64,000 bases of DNA from Enterobacter cloacae (GTDB taxonomy: Bacteria > Pseudomonadota > Gammaproteobacteria > Enterobacterales > Enterobacteriaceae), in contig AP022133.1 in assembly GCA_014169315.1 (NCBI GenBank), forward strand, positions 1,612,001-1,676,000, in the 5' to 3' direction. The position numbers and the translations under genes were made by a program. The notes below the pieces were generated by a model. The model saw nothing but the letters and a program-made list of their open reading frames with translations, was not told the origin of the DNA and did no database searches. Shown here one piece after another: positions 26,311 through 35,605 of this stretch (positions are counted from its first letter, which is position 1; each line of letters starts with the position of its first letter).

Positions 26311-27297
26311 TCACGCCTGGCGAGCAGGGGGCATATTCGAAAACCGTGCGCTGATCGCATCACGCTCATAGCCCTGCGGCTGTGTCAGTATCTGGTATAA
26401 ATCAGGACGACGACCGTGGATCCAGCGGCGTCCGGTGCTCATTGCAAGCAGGCTTAAATCCAGTTCAGCGCTCACCATAGTATCTTCAGCCGCCCAGGTT
26501 TCATCAATGATCCGTCCATAAGGATCGAGGATCATTGCATTACCTGTGCGCACTTCGTCATCATCTGCACCGACACCGTTACTGAAGAGGATAAATAAGC
26601 CGTTGTCATGCGCACGGGCAGGCAGCCAGCGCATTAGCCATTCCCGACCGCTTGCCCCTTTGAAGGCAGCCGTAATTTCTTCCTTGCGCGTTTCCCGCTC
26701 CTCCCACAGCGCCAGCGGAATAGGCTTCATCGCATGAGGGCTGCGGGAATCGGTACCACCTGTTTGATGCGGCGCGAGAAGAATATCTGCGCCCAGCAAC
26801 GCCGTCGCACGCACATTTTCGACCAGATTATTGTCCCAGCAAATCAGGATACCGACTTTCACTCCCCAGGGCGTATCAAAAACGGTAAAGCTGTCCCCGC
26901 TGCTGATGGCCGGATGTTCAAAAGCATGGAGTTTACGATGCGTATGCATTGAGCCGTCCGGCATACAGGCCACATACGCATTGTAAAGGCGGCCATCGTC
27001 GGCTCTTTCAATAAGACCAGCACCAATAAGCATTTGATGTTTTATCGCCAGGGAGCGAATTAACGTCAGGGAAGGGCTCTCAGCAAGCGGCTCTGCCAGA
27101 GCAGACACCTCCGCTGCCGTGAGCTTAGGTACATGCCAGTAGCCGGTGATACACATTTCAGGGAACGTGAGAATTTTCACCTGCTCATGCGCCGCCTGTT
27201 CAATAAATTTCTCCATTATCAATAGATTGTATTTTTTGTTATTGGCCTGATGCTGAAACTGTACGGTTGCCGCTTTTAAGGATTGAGGTTCGTTCAT
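26311..27297 (-). CDS. Carbon-nitrogen hydrolase (nitrilase superfamily)
   Basis: A 328-aa enzyme of the nitrilase/amidase superfamily. The catalytic Glu-Lys-Cys are visible: Glu in LTFPEMCITGYW (about 47), Lys in HRKLHAFEHP (about 130) and Cys in VGILICWDNNLVEN (about 165). Such enzymes hydrolyse nitriles, aliphatic amides or carbamoyl compounds; the substrate here is not evident. A long insertion around residues 200-225 (ALWEERETRKEEITAAF) is seen in aliphatic amidase-like members. It is divergent from a LysR regulator, which probably controls it. Confidence 0.85.
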   Translation of the reverse strand: MNEPQSLKAATVQFQHQANNKKYNLLIMEKFIEQAAHEQVKILTFPEMCITGYWHVPKLTAAEVSALAEPLAESPSLTLIRSLAIKHQMLIGAGLIERADDGRLYNAYVACMPDGSMHTHRKLHAFEHPAISSGDSFTVFDTPWGVKVGILICWDNNLVENVRATALLGADILLAPHQTGGTDSRSPHAMKPIPLALWEERETRKEEITAAFKGASGREWLMRWLPARAHDNGLFILFSNGVGADDDEVRTGNAMILDPYGRIIDETWAAEDTMVSAELDLSLLAMSTGRRWIHGRRPDLYQILTQPQGYERDAISARFSNMPPARQA

Positions 27298-27397
27298 GGT
27301 GTGTCTCCAGTGGTCATCGAAACTGAATTACATAACGATTACCAATAACTGTATAATCAATTCATTTCTTGTTTCGATAACCATATGGAATGAAAAA

Positions 27398-28273
27398 TTG
27401 AACATCCGTTTGCTCAAAGCCTTTTTGATACTGGCTGAAAAAGGAAATTATGCCGATGCGGCGCGGGCGCTGTTTATCTCGCAACCGGCATTGACCAAAC
27501 AGATTAATCTCCTCGAATCTCAGGTGAATATGTCCCTTTTTTCACGAGGTCGTCACGGCGCAATACTGACGGCCGGCGGCAGGCGTTTGCTGCCAGAGGC
27601 TGAAAAAGTGGTCAGGCAAACCCAGTTATTTATGCAGCATGCTGAGCGGGTATCAAAAGGCGTGGAGGGGCATATCGCCGTTGGGTTCGGTCTCTCAAGT
27701 TTTTATCTGGCACCACGCTGTATCGCTGATTTTCGTCGGGACTACCCGGGAGTCGAGATGTCATTGACGGATCTCCCTTCCTTCCAGCAGTACGAGCTAT
27801 TGCAAAATGATGAGCTACAGGTGGGATTTGTCAGGGTTCCTCCCCCCGTGGTGCTTGAATACCTGCCGTTATTTACCGACCGGCTGGTTCTGATTGCGCC
27901 CGCAACGTCACCGACAATGTCTGCTGCTGAGTGGCTAACGAAACGCCCTCTGTTGCGGCTTTATGATGAGCGAGGGCAGGGTTTAAATGCGCAGATTGAC
28001 CGCTTTTTGCATGACAACGGTCTTTTCATCTCATCGACTCAACTGACTGACGATATACAAACTATCGTCGCGATGGTGATTGCGGGTATCGGTGTGGCCA
28101 TGCTGCCCACCAGCGTTACGCATATCGCGCCGCCGGAACTGGTGATGATTCCGTTAACCGGGGAGTCAATACGCTGGAAGGTGGGCATCGCCTGGGACGC
28201 AAGCAAGGAGGATGTCATCCGTGACAATTTTATTGCCAGCATACGAAAGGGCATTTCTGTCGATGGCGGGTAA
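27398..28273 (+). CDS. LysR-family transcriptional regulator
   Basis: A 291-aa LysR regulator with an N-terminal winged helix-turn-helix (NIRLLKAFLILAEKGNYADAA then RALFISQPALTKQINLLE) and a periplasmic-binding-like effector domain from about residue 90. I set the start at TTG 27398 because homologues begin with M-x-I-R-L-L-K-A-F and the frame offers no ATG there; the open frame extends upstream to 27296 without a domain. The neighbouring divergent nitrilase is the likely target. It converges on rarA with a 9-bp gap. Confidence 0.82.
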   Translation: MNIRLLKAFLILAEKGNYADAARALFISQPALTKQINLLESQVNMSLFSRGRHGAILTAGGRRLLPEAEKVVRQTQLFMQHAERVSKGVEGHIAVGFGLSSFYLAPRCIADFRRDYPGVEMSLTDLPSFQQYELLQNDELQVGFVRVPPPVVLEYLPLFTDRLVLIAPATSPTMSAAEWLTKRPLLRLYDERGQGLNAQIDRFLHDNGLFISSTQLTDDIQTIVAMVIAGIGVAMLPTSVTHIAPPELVMIPLTGESIRWKVGIAWDASKEDVIRDNFIASIRKGISVDGG

Positions 28274-28282
28274 TTATTCGCA

Positions 28283-28645
28283 CTACCTGGACTGCTGACG
28301 TAGCTGTTGCATGTCCGGGCCACCCAAACTCCGTCGCCATGCCCCTGGTGCCTGACCATACTGGCGCTTAAAACTGCGGTTGAAGGACTGCTGGGAGTCA
28401 AAACCCAGCGCGATCGCCACGTTCAGAATGGGTTCATCACTGCGGGTTAAGCGCTCAACCGATTTTTGCAGCTTTTGCGCGCGAATATACCCGGCGAGGG
28501 GATAGCCCGTATGTTCTTTGAACAGGCGCTGGAGGTGCCATTTTGAGTAGCCGGAGCGCCTGGCGACGGACTCAATGTCCAGACGGCTATCCAGGTTGTT
28601 GTCGATCCAGTCGAGTAAATCATGCATAAATGCGCCAGTGTTCAT
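28283..28645 (-). CDS. rarA: AraC-family regulator RarA
   Basis: A 120-aa, stand-alone AraC/XylS DNA-binding domain of the MarA/SoxS/RamA group. Two helix-turn-helix motifs are visible: LDIESVARRSGYSKWHLQRLF (about 20-40) and ILNVAIALGFDSQQSFNRSF (about 68-87). The MNTGAFMHDLLDWIDNNLDS start and its location beside oqxAB match Klebsiella RarA, which activates oqxAB and, when overproduced, gives multidrug resistance. ATG 28645 has GGAGG upstream. It is divergent from oqxA over a 336-bp control region. Confidence 0.88.
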   Translation of the reverse strand: MNTGAFMHDLLDWIDNNLDSRLDIESVARRSGYSKWHLQRLFKEHTGYPLAGYIRAQKLQKSVERLTRSDEPILNVAIALGFDSQQSFNRSFKRQYGQAPGAWRRSLGGPDMQQLRQQSR

Positions 28646-28981
28646 CTGGTTACCTCCACGCAGCCTGTATAAAAGTATCTTTGTTTGTTGCATTTAAAGG
28701 TGGCGCGTTTTTGCAGTAATTGCAAGTTTTATTGTTGCATTTAAATCCCTGTCCGAAACGGGTCTTTTCACATCGGCTCAAATAGCACATAAAGTGCAAC
28801 AATTATTCTTGCACTTAGTTAAGCGCCTTCCTACAATCGCCGGGATAGTGTATTCGCAACTGTTACAGTTTTGTGGCGATGAACGACACAAATGGCCTTA
28901 AGCCAGCTACCGGACAAAGGAAGTGGCGCTGCGTCTCCCGCAGCGTCTTGCCCGGCGGCTACCAATACCGGAATAAAAATA
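28646..28981. promoter_or_regulatory. Divergent rarA/oqxA control region with repeats
   Basis: The gap contains a 14-bp direct repeat TTGTTGCATTTAAA at 28685-28698 and 28732-28745, and an inverted repeat AAGTGCAA (28792-28799) / TTGCACTT (28809-28816). The GCACTTAGTTAA following the second arm is loosely like a mar/rob/rar box (GCAC then TTAA-type half). These are candidate sites for RarA activation and OqxR repression; I cannot tell which protein binds which. Confidence 0.45.
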
Positions 28982-30157
28982 ATGAGCCTGCAAAAAACCT
29001 GGGGTAATTTTCATCTGAGCGCGCTGGGGGTCATGTTGCTCTCCGTGCTGCTCGTCGGATGCGATAACAGCGTCGCGCAAAATGCCGCGCCACCTGCGCC
29101 CGCCGTCAGTGCCGCTGACGTGGTGGTGAAATCCATTAGCCAGTGGGATAGCTTTAACGGCCGGATTGAAGCGGTGGAGAGCGTTCAGCTACGTCCACGT
29201 GTTTCCGGCTACATTAATCAGGTGAATTACATTGACGGTCAGGAAGTGAAGAAGGGTGAGGTGCTGTTCACGATTGATGACCGAACCTATCGCGCGGCGC
29301 TGGAACAGGCGCAGGCGAACCTGGCAAGAGCCAAAACGCAGGCCAGCCTTGCGCAAAGTGAGGCTAACCGTACTGATAAGCTGGTCAATACCAACGTTGT
29401 CTCCCGTGAAGAGTGGGAGCAGCGTCGTTCGGCCGCCACGCAGGCGCAGGCCGATATTCGCGCCGCACAGGCGGCGGTTGATGCCGCGCAGCTCAACCTG
29501 GATTTCACCAAAGTCACCGCGCCTATCGATGGCCGCGCCAGCCGGGCGCTGATCACCAGCGGCAATCTGGTCACTGCGGGCGACACCGCCAGCGTGCTCA
29601 CTACGCTGGTCTCGCAGAAAACGGTTTACGTTTACTTTGACGTGGATGAGTCGACCTACCTTCACTATCAAAATCTGGCCCGCAGCGGGCAGGGGGCGTC
29701 CAGCAATCACACGGCGCTTCCGGTTGAGATTGGCCTGACGGGTGAGGAGGGTTATCCCCACCAGGGCAAAGTGGATTTTCTTGATAATCAGCTCACGCCA
29801 GGTACTGGCACGATCCGTATGCGTGCGCTGCTGGATAACGCGCAGCGGCAGTTCACGCCGGGACTTTTTGCCCGCGTACGTCTGCCGGGCAGCGCGGAAT
29901 TCAAAGCCACGCTTATCGACGACAAAGCGGTGCTGACCGATCAGGATCGTAAATACGTTTATATCGTGGATAAAGAGGGGAAAGCGCAGCGCCGCGACAT
30001 CACGCCGGGGCGTCAGGCCGACGGTTTACGCATCGTGCAGCAGGGGCTGAACCCTGGCGATAAAGTCATCGTCGAGGGTTTACAAAAAGTGTTTATGCCG
30101 GGTATGCCGGTTAACGCGAAAACCGTTGCCATGACCGCCAGCGCCGCCCTCAACTGA
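28982..30157 (+). CDS. oqxA: RND efflux periplasmic adaptor OqxA
   Basis: A 391-aa membrane-fusion lipoprotein. The lipobox LLVGC near residue 24 gives a lipidated N-terminus; the lipoyl half-motifs VSGYINQVNYIDGQEVKKGEVL and APIDGRASRALITSGNLV flank a coiled-coil hairpin rich in A, Q and E (about 100-165). With OqxB it exports quinolones, olaquindox, chloramphenicol and other drugs, presumably through TolC. ATG 28982 matches the usual OqxA N-terminus MSLQKTWGNF. It leads the oqxAB operon (23-bp gap to oqxB). Confidence 0.94.
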   Translation: MSLQKTWGNFHLSALGVMLLSVLLVGCDNSVAQNAAPPAPAVSAADVVVKSISQWDSFNGRIEAVESVQLRPRVSGYINQVNYIDGQEVKKGEVLFTIDDRTYRAALEQAQANLARAKTQASLAQSEANRTDKLVNTNVVSREEWEQRRSAATQAQADIRAAQAAVDAAQLNLDFTKVTAPIDGRASRALITSGNLVTAGDTASVLTTLVSQKTVYVYFDVDESTYLHYQNLARSGQGASSNHTALPVEIGLTGEEGYPHQGKVDFLDNQLTPGTGTIRMRALLDNAQRQFTPGLFARVRLPGSAEFKATLIDDKAVLTDQDRKYVYIVDKEGKAQRRDITPGRQADGLRIVQQGLNPGDKVIVEGLQKVFMPGMPVNAKTVAMTASAALN

Positions 30158-30180
30158 TCCCTTACCCGAGAATCCAACCC

Positions 30181-33100
30181 ATGGACTTTTCCCGTTTTTT
30201 CATCGACAGGCCGATTTTTGCCGCCGTACTGTCGATTCTGATTTTTATCACAGGATTAATCGCCATCCCGCTGTTGCCGGTAAGCGAATATCCTGACGTC
30301 GTGCCACCAAGTGTGCAGGTACGCGCGGAGTACCCGGGTGCCAACCCGAAAGTGATTGCCGAGACCGTGGCGACGCCGCTGGAAGAGGCGATCAACGGCG
30401 TTGAGAACATGATGTACATGAAATCCGTCGCGGGTTCCGATGGTGTGCTGGTGACCACCGTCACCTTCCGTCCTGGCACCGATCCGGATCAGGCGCAGGT
30501 TCAGGTGCAAAACCGGGTCGCGCAGGCCGAAGCGCGCCTGCCGGAAGACGTGCGGCGTTTGGGCATTACCACCCAGAAACAGTCGCCGACGCTCACGCTG
30601 GTGGTGCATCTGTTTTCGCCCAACGGTAAGTACGACTCCCTGTATATGCGCAACTACGCCACGCTGAAAGTGAAGGACGAGCTGGCGCGTCTGCCTGGCG
30701 TCGGCCAGATTCAGATTTTCGGCTCCGGCGAATACGCGATGCGCATCTGGCTGGATCCCAACAAGGTGGCGGCACGCGGGTTGACCGCTTCGGATGTGGT
30801 CACGGCGATGCAGGAGCAGAACGTACAGGTTTCCGCCGGGCAGCTTGGCGCTGAGCCACTGCCGAAAGAGAGCGATTTTCTGATCTCCATTAACGCCCAG
30901 GGCCGTCTGCATACCGAAGAAGAGTTTGGCAATATTGTCCTGAAAACGTCGCAGGACGGGACGGTCGTCCGCCTGCGCGATGTGGCGCGTATCGAAATGG
31001 GGTCCGGCAGCTATGCGCTGCGCTCCCAGCTGAACAATAAAGACGCGGTCGGGATTGGTATCTTCCAGTCTCCGGGGGCGAACGCCATCGATTTGTCTAA
31101 CGCGGTGCGCGCGAAAATGGACGAACTGTCCACGCGATTCCCGGCGGACATGAAGTGGGCGGCACCTTACGATCCGACCGTTTTCGTGCGCGACTCCATC
31201 CGTGCGGTTGTGCAAACGCTGCTGGAAGCGGTCGTGCTGGTTGTGCTGGTGGTTATTCTGTTCCTGCAAACCTGGCGCGCGTCGATCATTCCGCTGATCG
31301 CGGTGCCGGTCTCGGTGGTGGGTACCTTCAGCATTCTTTACCTGCTCGGCTTCTCGCTGAATACCCTGAGCTTGTTCGGGCTGGTTCTCGCCATCGGTAT
31401 TGTGGTGGACGACGCCATCGTGGTGGTGGAAAACGTCGAGCGAAATATTGAAGAGGGGCTTGCTCCGCTTGCGGCGGCGCATCAGGCGATGCGGGAAGTG
31501 TCCGGGCCGATTATCGCAATTGCGCTGGTGCTGTGCGCGGTGTTTGTGCCGATGGCGTTCCTCTCTGGCGTGACCGGTCAGTTCTACAAGCAGTTTGCGG
31601 TGACGATTGCGATTTCAACGGTCATCTCCGCGATTAACTCGCTGACGCTCTCTCCGGCACTGGCGGCACTGCTGTTAAAACCGCACGGCGCGCCGAAAGA
31701 TTTCCCGACCCGGCTTATCGACCGTCTGTTTGGCTGGATTTTCCGTCCGTTTAACCGCTTTTTCCACCGCAGCTCGAACGGCTATCAGGGGCTGGTGGGT
31801 AAAACGCTGGGACGACGCGGCGCGGTGTTTGTGGTTTATCTGCTGCTGCTCTGCGCGGCGGGCGTGATGTTTAAAGTGGTACCCGGCGGGTTTATTCCGA
31901 CGCAGGATAAGCTGTACCTGATTGGCGGCGTGAAAATGCCGGAGGGCTCGTCACTGGCGCGTACGGATGCGGTGATCCGCAAAATGAGCGAAATCGGGAT
32001 GAATACCGAAGGCGTGGACTATGCGGTCGCGTTTCCAGGGCTGAATGCGCTGCAGTTCACCAACACGCCGAATACCGGGACGGTCTTCTTTGGCCTGAAA
32101 CCGTTCGATCAGCGTAAACATTCTGCGGCGGAAATTAACGCTGAGATCAACGCGAAAATCGCGCAAATCCAGCAGGGCTTTGGCTTCTCCATTCTGCCGC
32201 CGCCGATTTTAGGGCTGGGTCAGGGGTCGGGTTACTCTCTCTACATCCAGGATCGCGGCGGTCTGGGCTATGGCGCGCTGCAAAATGCGGTGAACACCAT
32301 GTCCGGTGCGATTATGCAGACGCCGGGAATGCATTTCCCGATCTCAACCTATCAGGCGAACGTTCCGCAGCTGGACGTGCAGGTCGACCGTGATAAGGCG
32401 AAAGCGCAGGGCGTGTCGCTGACCGATCTTTTCGGTACGTTGCAAACCTATCTTGGCTCGTCGTACGTGAATGACTTCAACCAGTTCGGGCGTACCTGGC
32501 GCGTGATGGCGCAGGCAGACGGGCAGTTCCGCGACAGCGTGGAAGATATTGCGAATTTACGCACCCGTAATAACCAGGGCGAAATGGTGCCAATTGGCAG
32601 TATGGTGAAAATCACGACCACCTACGGGCCGGATCCGGTGATCCGCTACAATGGGTACCCGGCGGCGGATTTGATTGGCGATGCCGACCCGCGCGTGCTC
32701 TCGTCCTCGCAGGCGATGACGCAGCTGGATGCGATGTCTAAGCAGATCCTGCCAAACGGGATGAATATTGAATGGACGGACCTGAGCTTCCAGCAGGCCA
32801 CGCAGGGCAATACGGCGCTGATCGTCTTCCCGGTCGCGGTGCTGCTGGCGTTCCTGGTGCTGGCGGCGCTGTATGAAAGCTGGACGCTGCCGCTGGCGGT
32901 GATCCTCATCGTTCCGATGACTATGCTCTCCGCGCTGTTTGGCGTCTGGCTGACCGGTGGCGATAACAACGTGTTCGTGCAGGTGGGGCTGGTGGTACTG
33001 ATGGGGCTGGCCTGTAAAAACGCGATCCTTATCGTGGAGTTTGCCCGCGAGCTGGAAATTCAGGGCAAAGGGATCATGGAGGCTGCTCTGGAAGCGTGCC

Positions 33101-33333
33101 GCCTGCGTTTACGCCCGATTGTGATGACCTCCATCGCCTTTATTGCCGGGACCATTCCGCTGATCCTCGGCCACGGCGCAGGCGCAGAAGTGCGCGGCGT
33201 CACCGGGATCACCGTGTTCTCCGGTATGCTGGGGGTGACGCTGTTTGGTCTGTTCCTGACGCCGGTGTTTTACGTGACGCTGCGTAAATTCGTCACGCGC
33301 GGCAAAGTGGAAAGGGAAGTGCTGCCCGCGTAG
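30181..33333 (+). CDS. oqxB: RND multidrug efflux transporter OqxB
   Basis: A 1050-aa inner-membrane HAE1-type RND pump with twelve predicted transmembrane segments and two large periplasmic loops. The N-terminus DFSRFFIDRPIFAAVLSI is typical, and the proton-relay aspartates are in GIVVDDAIVVVENVE (TM4, about residue 410). GLACKNAILIVEFA marks the repeat in TM10. It forms the pump with OqxA. Enterobacter and Klebsiella carry this operon on the chromosome; plasmid copies elsewhere derive from it. No damage is seen. A bidirectional terminator separates it from convergent oqxR. Confidence 0.95.
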   Translation: MDFSRFFIDRPIFAAVLSILIFITGLIAIPLLPVSEYPDVVPPSVQVRAEYPGANPKVIAETVATPLEEAINGVENMMYMKSVAGSDGVLVTTVTFRPGTDPDQAQVQVQNRVAQAEARLPEDVRRLGITTQKQSPTLTLVVHLFSPNGKYDSLYMRNYATLKVKDELARLPGVGQIQIFGSGEYAMRIWLDPNKVAARGLTASDVVTAMQEQNVQVSAGQLGAEPLPKESDFLISINAQGRLHTEEEFGNIVLKTSQDGTVVRLRDVARIEMGSGSYALRSQLNNKDAVGIGIFQSPGANAIDLSNAVRAKMDELSTRFPADMKWAAPYDPTVFVRDSIRAVVQTLLEAVVLVVLVVILFLQTWRASIIPLIAVPVSVVGTFSILYLLGFSLNTLSLFGLVLAIGIVVDDAIVVVENVERNIEEGLAPLAAAHQAMREVSGPIIAIALVLCAVFVPMAFLSGVTGQFYKQFAVTIAISTVISAINSLTLSPALAALLLKPHGAPKDFPTRLIDRLFGWIFRPFNRFFHRSSNGYQGLVGKTLGRRGAVFVVYLLLLCAAGVMFKVVPGGFIPTQDKLYLIGGVKMPEGSSLARTDAVIRKMSEIGMNTEGVDYAVAFPGLNALQFTNTPNTGTVFFGLKPFDQRKHSAAEINAEINAKIAQIQQGFGFSILPPPILGLGQGSGYSLYIQDRGGLGYGALQNAVNTMSGAIMQTPGMHFPISTYQANVPQLDVQVDRDKAKAQGVSLTDLFGTLQTYLGSSYVNDFNQFGRTWRVMAQADGQFRDSVEDIANLRTRNNQGEMVPIGSMVKITTTYGPDPVIRYNGYPAADLIGDADPRVLSSSQAMTQLDAMSKQILPNGMNIEWTDLSFQQATQGNTALIVFPVAVLLAFLVLAALYESWTLPLAVILIVPMTMLSALFGVWLTGGDNNVFVQVGLVVLMGLACKNAILIVEFARELEIQGKGIMEAALEACRLRLRPIVMTSIAFIAGTIPLILGHGAGAEVRGVTGITVFSGMLGVTLFGLFLTPVFYVTLRKFVTRGKVEREVLPA

Positions 33334-33350
33334 GGGCATTGCAGATAATA

Positions 33351-33381
33351 AAAAGCCGCTTTCACTGTGAAGGCGGCTTTT
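33351..33381. terminator. Bidirectional terminator between oqxB and oqxR
   Basis: AAAAGCCGC-CTTCAC-type hairpin, flanked by A-run and T-run so that it can stop transcription from both convergent genes. Confidence 0.88.
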
Positions 33382-33399
33382 TTTGCACCAGGTAAAGCG

Positions 33400-33879
33400 T
33401 TACGACGTTTTTTGATACTGGGCAATAAGATCGGGGAGCGGATCGCATCCGCTGCTATCGGCGTTTTTGACCGCTTCCAGGGCACTTGCCACGGTATGGC
33501 GGGCTAATACCGCTAACGAAGCCTGCTCCGCTTCTTCGGATATCGATTTAAAGTACCAGCAGGCGTTAGCGCTGACCACGCAGCGGGCTGGTACGTCAGG
33601 GCGCGACGCCCACAGCTTTTTATCTTCGATGACCGAAAGGTAGATGTCGCGCAGGGTGATCTCTTCCGGCGGGCGACCAAGATGAATTGAGCCGTTACGG
33701 CCAAGCGTTGAGACGATAATGCCGTCACGCGTCAGCGGAACCATCAATTTGCGGATGAAGCTCGGATTCGCCTCCAGGCCGTAGGCCAGAATCGCACTCG
33801 TCGAACGTTCACCCAATTGCTCCGCCATCGCTACGCTGAGAACCATCTGCAAAGCTGTCGGGAAGCGGTAATCTAACAT
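33400..33879 (-). CDS. oqxR: Rrf2-family repressor OqxR
   Basis: A 159-aa Rrf2-type winged-helix repressor of oqxAB and rarA. The HTH region is RFPTALQMVLSVAMAEQLGE plus STSAILAYGLEANPSFIRKL, and the wing carries GRNGSIHLGRPPEEITLRDIY. The three Cys of the Fe-S Rrf2 members are not in the usual spacing, so an Fe-S cluster is not implied. ATG 33879 starts MLDYRF; the longer open frame upstream is not supported. Loss or mutation of OqxR is a known route to OqxAB overexpression; this copy looks intact. Confidence 0.88.
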   Translation of the reverse strand: MLDYRFPTALQMVLSVAMAEQLGERSTSAILAYGLEANPSFIRKLMVPLTRDGIIVSTLGRNGSIHLGRPPEEITLRDIYLSVIEDKKLWASRPDVPARCVVSANACWYFKSISEEAEQASLAVLARHTVASALEAVKNADSSGCDPLPDLIAQYQKTS

Positions 33880-34261
33880 TTTTCTGTCCTGGGTTGCGGT
33901 GAATCTTGTTCTTTTTGGCACCGCAGAGGTGAATAAGCAATAAACAACAATATAACAAATAGGGTAATTTTTTTGAAGCAATCTGCGGCATTTGCGATCA
34001 AACACCCTGTTCCGGTTTAGCTAAATGTGCGGTTCGGGAAATCAACCGTCACCATGAGACCACCTTCTGCAGAAGTACTCAGATTTACGATGCCGTTGCG
34101 AAGAGGTATAGGTCCGCTACGAGCGAGGAACGGACGTTTGCACCTCACGAACGAACTTAAATATAAAATTTTCCAGTTATATAGTGGCTATAAGGTATGT
34201 ATTGACATGATCTCTATGCCAAAATGAATTAAATTTAATCATTTATGGAGTAATGCAAATC
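33880..34261. other. Junction between oqxR and the accessory island
   Basis: About 380 AT-rich bases with no gene; it should contain the oqxR promoter. A family-A hairpin at 34111-34136 marks the start of the island of unknown and immunity-type genes. Confidence 0.55.
34111..34136 (+). repeat. Family-A hairpin repeat, copy A3
   Basis: GGTCCGCTACGAGCGAGG then AACGGACG; one of the better conserved family-A copies. Confidence 0.72.
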
Positions 34262-34483
34262 ATGGCTATTGTGTTTATCCCTGCCCTTGTTGCGCTGCTT
34301 GAAACCAAAGAGAAGGACTTCGGACGAGAATTGACACGAGAGGATGTTGAGTCGATTCGAGATAATGCTACTGCTATTGAGTTACCTGCAGAGATTGCCA
34401 CGGACATGATCAAAAGCCGAGGCTATCCCGATGTTGATGCGCAAAATGCCTGGGATGAGTGGTTACTACATAAAAAACCATAA
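34262..34483 (+). CDS. Small conserved hypothetical protein
   Basis: A 73-aa acidic protein with a hydrophobic N-terminus (MAIVFIPALVALLETKEKDF) and a charged remainder containing LTREDVESIRDNATAIELP and a Trp-rich end (NAWDEWLLH). I do not recognise a named family; the pattern (short nonpolar stretch then an amphipathic region) looks like small proteins that sit beside immunity genes. GGAG stands about 10 nt before the ATG. It is followed 71 nt later by the Imm42-like gene, and may be its partner. Confidence 0.6.
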   Translation: MAIVFIPALVALLETKEKDFGRELTREDVESIRDNATAIELPAEIATDMIKSRGYPDVDAQNAWDEWLLHKKP

Positions 34484-34554
34484 ATTCTTAAGAGCATTGA
34501 TGTGCTTCGAACAAAACTTCTCTAAATCGGTAAACTATTCGGTAAAGGAATATT

Positions 34555-35100
34555 ATGATTTTTGGTGATCCCTATCGTTTTGCAATCTGGATTGAATACG
34601 TTCCGCAGTGGGGCGATTCTATAAAGAATGGTTTCTTTTATTTCTTTTTGAACGGGAGTATGTATCCTAATGATATCCGCACATCAACCTTATTCGTTGA
34701 TTATGATGATGTCATTGATTCTGAAAATGCTCTTATAGCTATGCCATGCGATGATGAAATATTTAATGCATCAACAGATAAAGCTTTTGAATATCTATAT
34801 AAAATGGCTTACCCACAGCCCACACCAGAGGATGAATATCCTGATGGAATATGTAAGTTCAATGCTTCAACCACGATCATTTTAGAATCTGGGGCATGTT
34901 TTTTTGCCGTTTCGAACAAAAATTTCGTTAGAATCTTAGGTGGTAAGGTATCTGAATTAGTCGAACATGGCGAGAGGCGCGTTTGGCAAGAGATAAAACG
35001 CCCTGTTATAGAGGATATAATTATAGAAAAAATTGAAATTAATAAAATAATTTCAAGCTTTAAGGAGTATACCACCTCTTTATTACAAACAGATCGTTAA
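34555..35100 (+). CDS. Imm42-like immunity protein
   Basis: A 181-aa protein beginning MIFGDPYRFAIWIEYVPQW, then a GFFYFFLNGSMYP stretch. The FGDP..FAI....W....G.F.F.ING..YP pattern is that of Imm42 immunity proteins, which neutralise polymorphic toxin domains delivered by Rhs/CDI/T6SS systems. No toxin gene is next to it, so it reads as an orphan immunity gene. AT-rich codon use differs from the backbone. AAAGGAATATT before the ATG gives a ribosome-binding site. The family call rests on the N-terminal pattern only. Confidence 0.6.
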   Translation: MIFGDPYRFAIWIEYVPQWGDSIKNGFFYFFLNGSMYPNDIRTSTLFVDYDDVIDSENALIAMPCDDEIFNASTDKAFEYLYKMAYPQPTPEDEYPDGICKFNASTTIILESGACFFAVSNKNFVRILGGKVSELVEHGERRVWQEIKRPVIEDIIIEKIEINKIISSFKEYTTSLLQTDR

Positions 35101-35414
35101 TGACATTCAAGGGCTAGGAATTTTGCATTTAAACCACTTATATCCTCATCTGAGAAAATCACTGCGAGGGCGTTTGTAACGCCCAGTATTCAGCTTAAAT
35201 ATGCACGAAATTCCTCTACTCAATGGGCATAAACCATGTTGCAAACTTCCGCTTCTGGCACAAAGCGGATGGACATATGTGCAATGTTCCCCCTGAGTGG
35301 AATCATGGAAAAGTTGATGATGCGCAACATTTCACCCCATAGTGATTGAAAGGTCACGATAGTAGGCGTATCAAAAAAGACGGCAACTTTGCCATTCTTT
35401 TAGGAAACGCAAAT
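35101..35414. other. Intergenic region in the accessory island
   Basis: About 310 bases without a supported gene. It holds the family-B hairpin B2 at 35246-35271. No other signal is seen. Confidence 0.5.
35246..35271 (+). repeat. Family-B hairpin repeat, copy B2
   Basis: CTTCCGCTTCTGGCAC then AAAGCGGATG; stem TCCGCTT/AAGCGGA around a CTGGCACA loop. Confidence 0.72.
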
Positions 35415-35546
35415 ATGGCTGACAGAAGACCACTTAATCCAGGCGTAGTTGTTCCTAAACCCGGCGGCGGTACACAGCCCCGCGATCGTAACAATGATGG
35501 TAGAGTTCGAGAAAAGCGTTCGGATGCTGGTAAACCACGCAAATAA
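35415..35546 (+). CDS. Small basic Pro/Gly-rich hypothetical protein
   Basis: A 43-aa protein rich in Pro, Gly, Arg and Asp (MADRRPLNPGVVVPKPGGG...). AGGA lies about 9 nt before the ATG and a terminator immediately follows the stop codon, which supports a real short transcript. The frame is open further upstream but without a good start. No family is recognised; such segments can also be relics of larger toxin genes. Confidence 0.45.
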   Translation: MADRRPLNPGVVVPKPGGGTQPRDRNNDGRVREKRSDAGKPRK

Positions 35547-35550
35547 TTAC

Positions 35551-35574
35551 AAGCCGCCTACGGGCGGCTTTTTT
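35551..35574 (+). terminator. Terminator after the small gene at 35415
   Basis: AAGCCGCC TACG GGCGGCTT followed by TTTT, 4 nt past the stop codon. Confidence 0.85.
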
Positions 35575-35605
35575 CTGGAATGATCAGGTATAGCCTGATT
35601 TACGG

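Noticed and set aside
30256..31482. A 408-codon frame antisense to oqxB
   Set aside because: Shadow of the oqxB reading frame; composition is His/Arg-rich as expected for such shadows.
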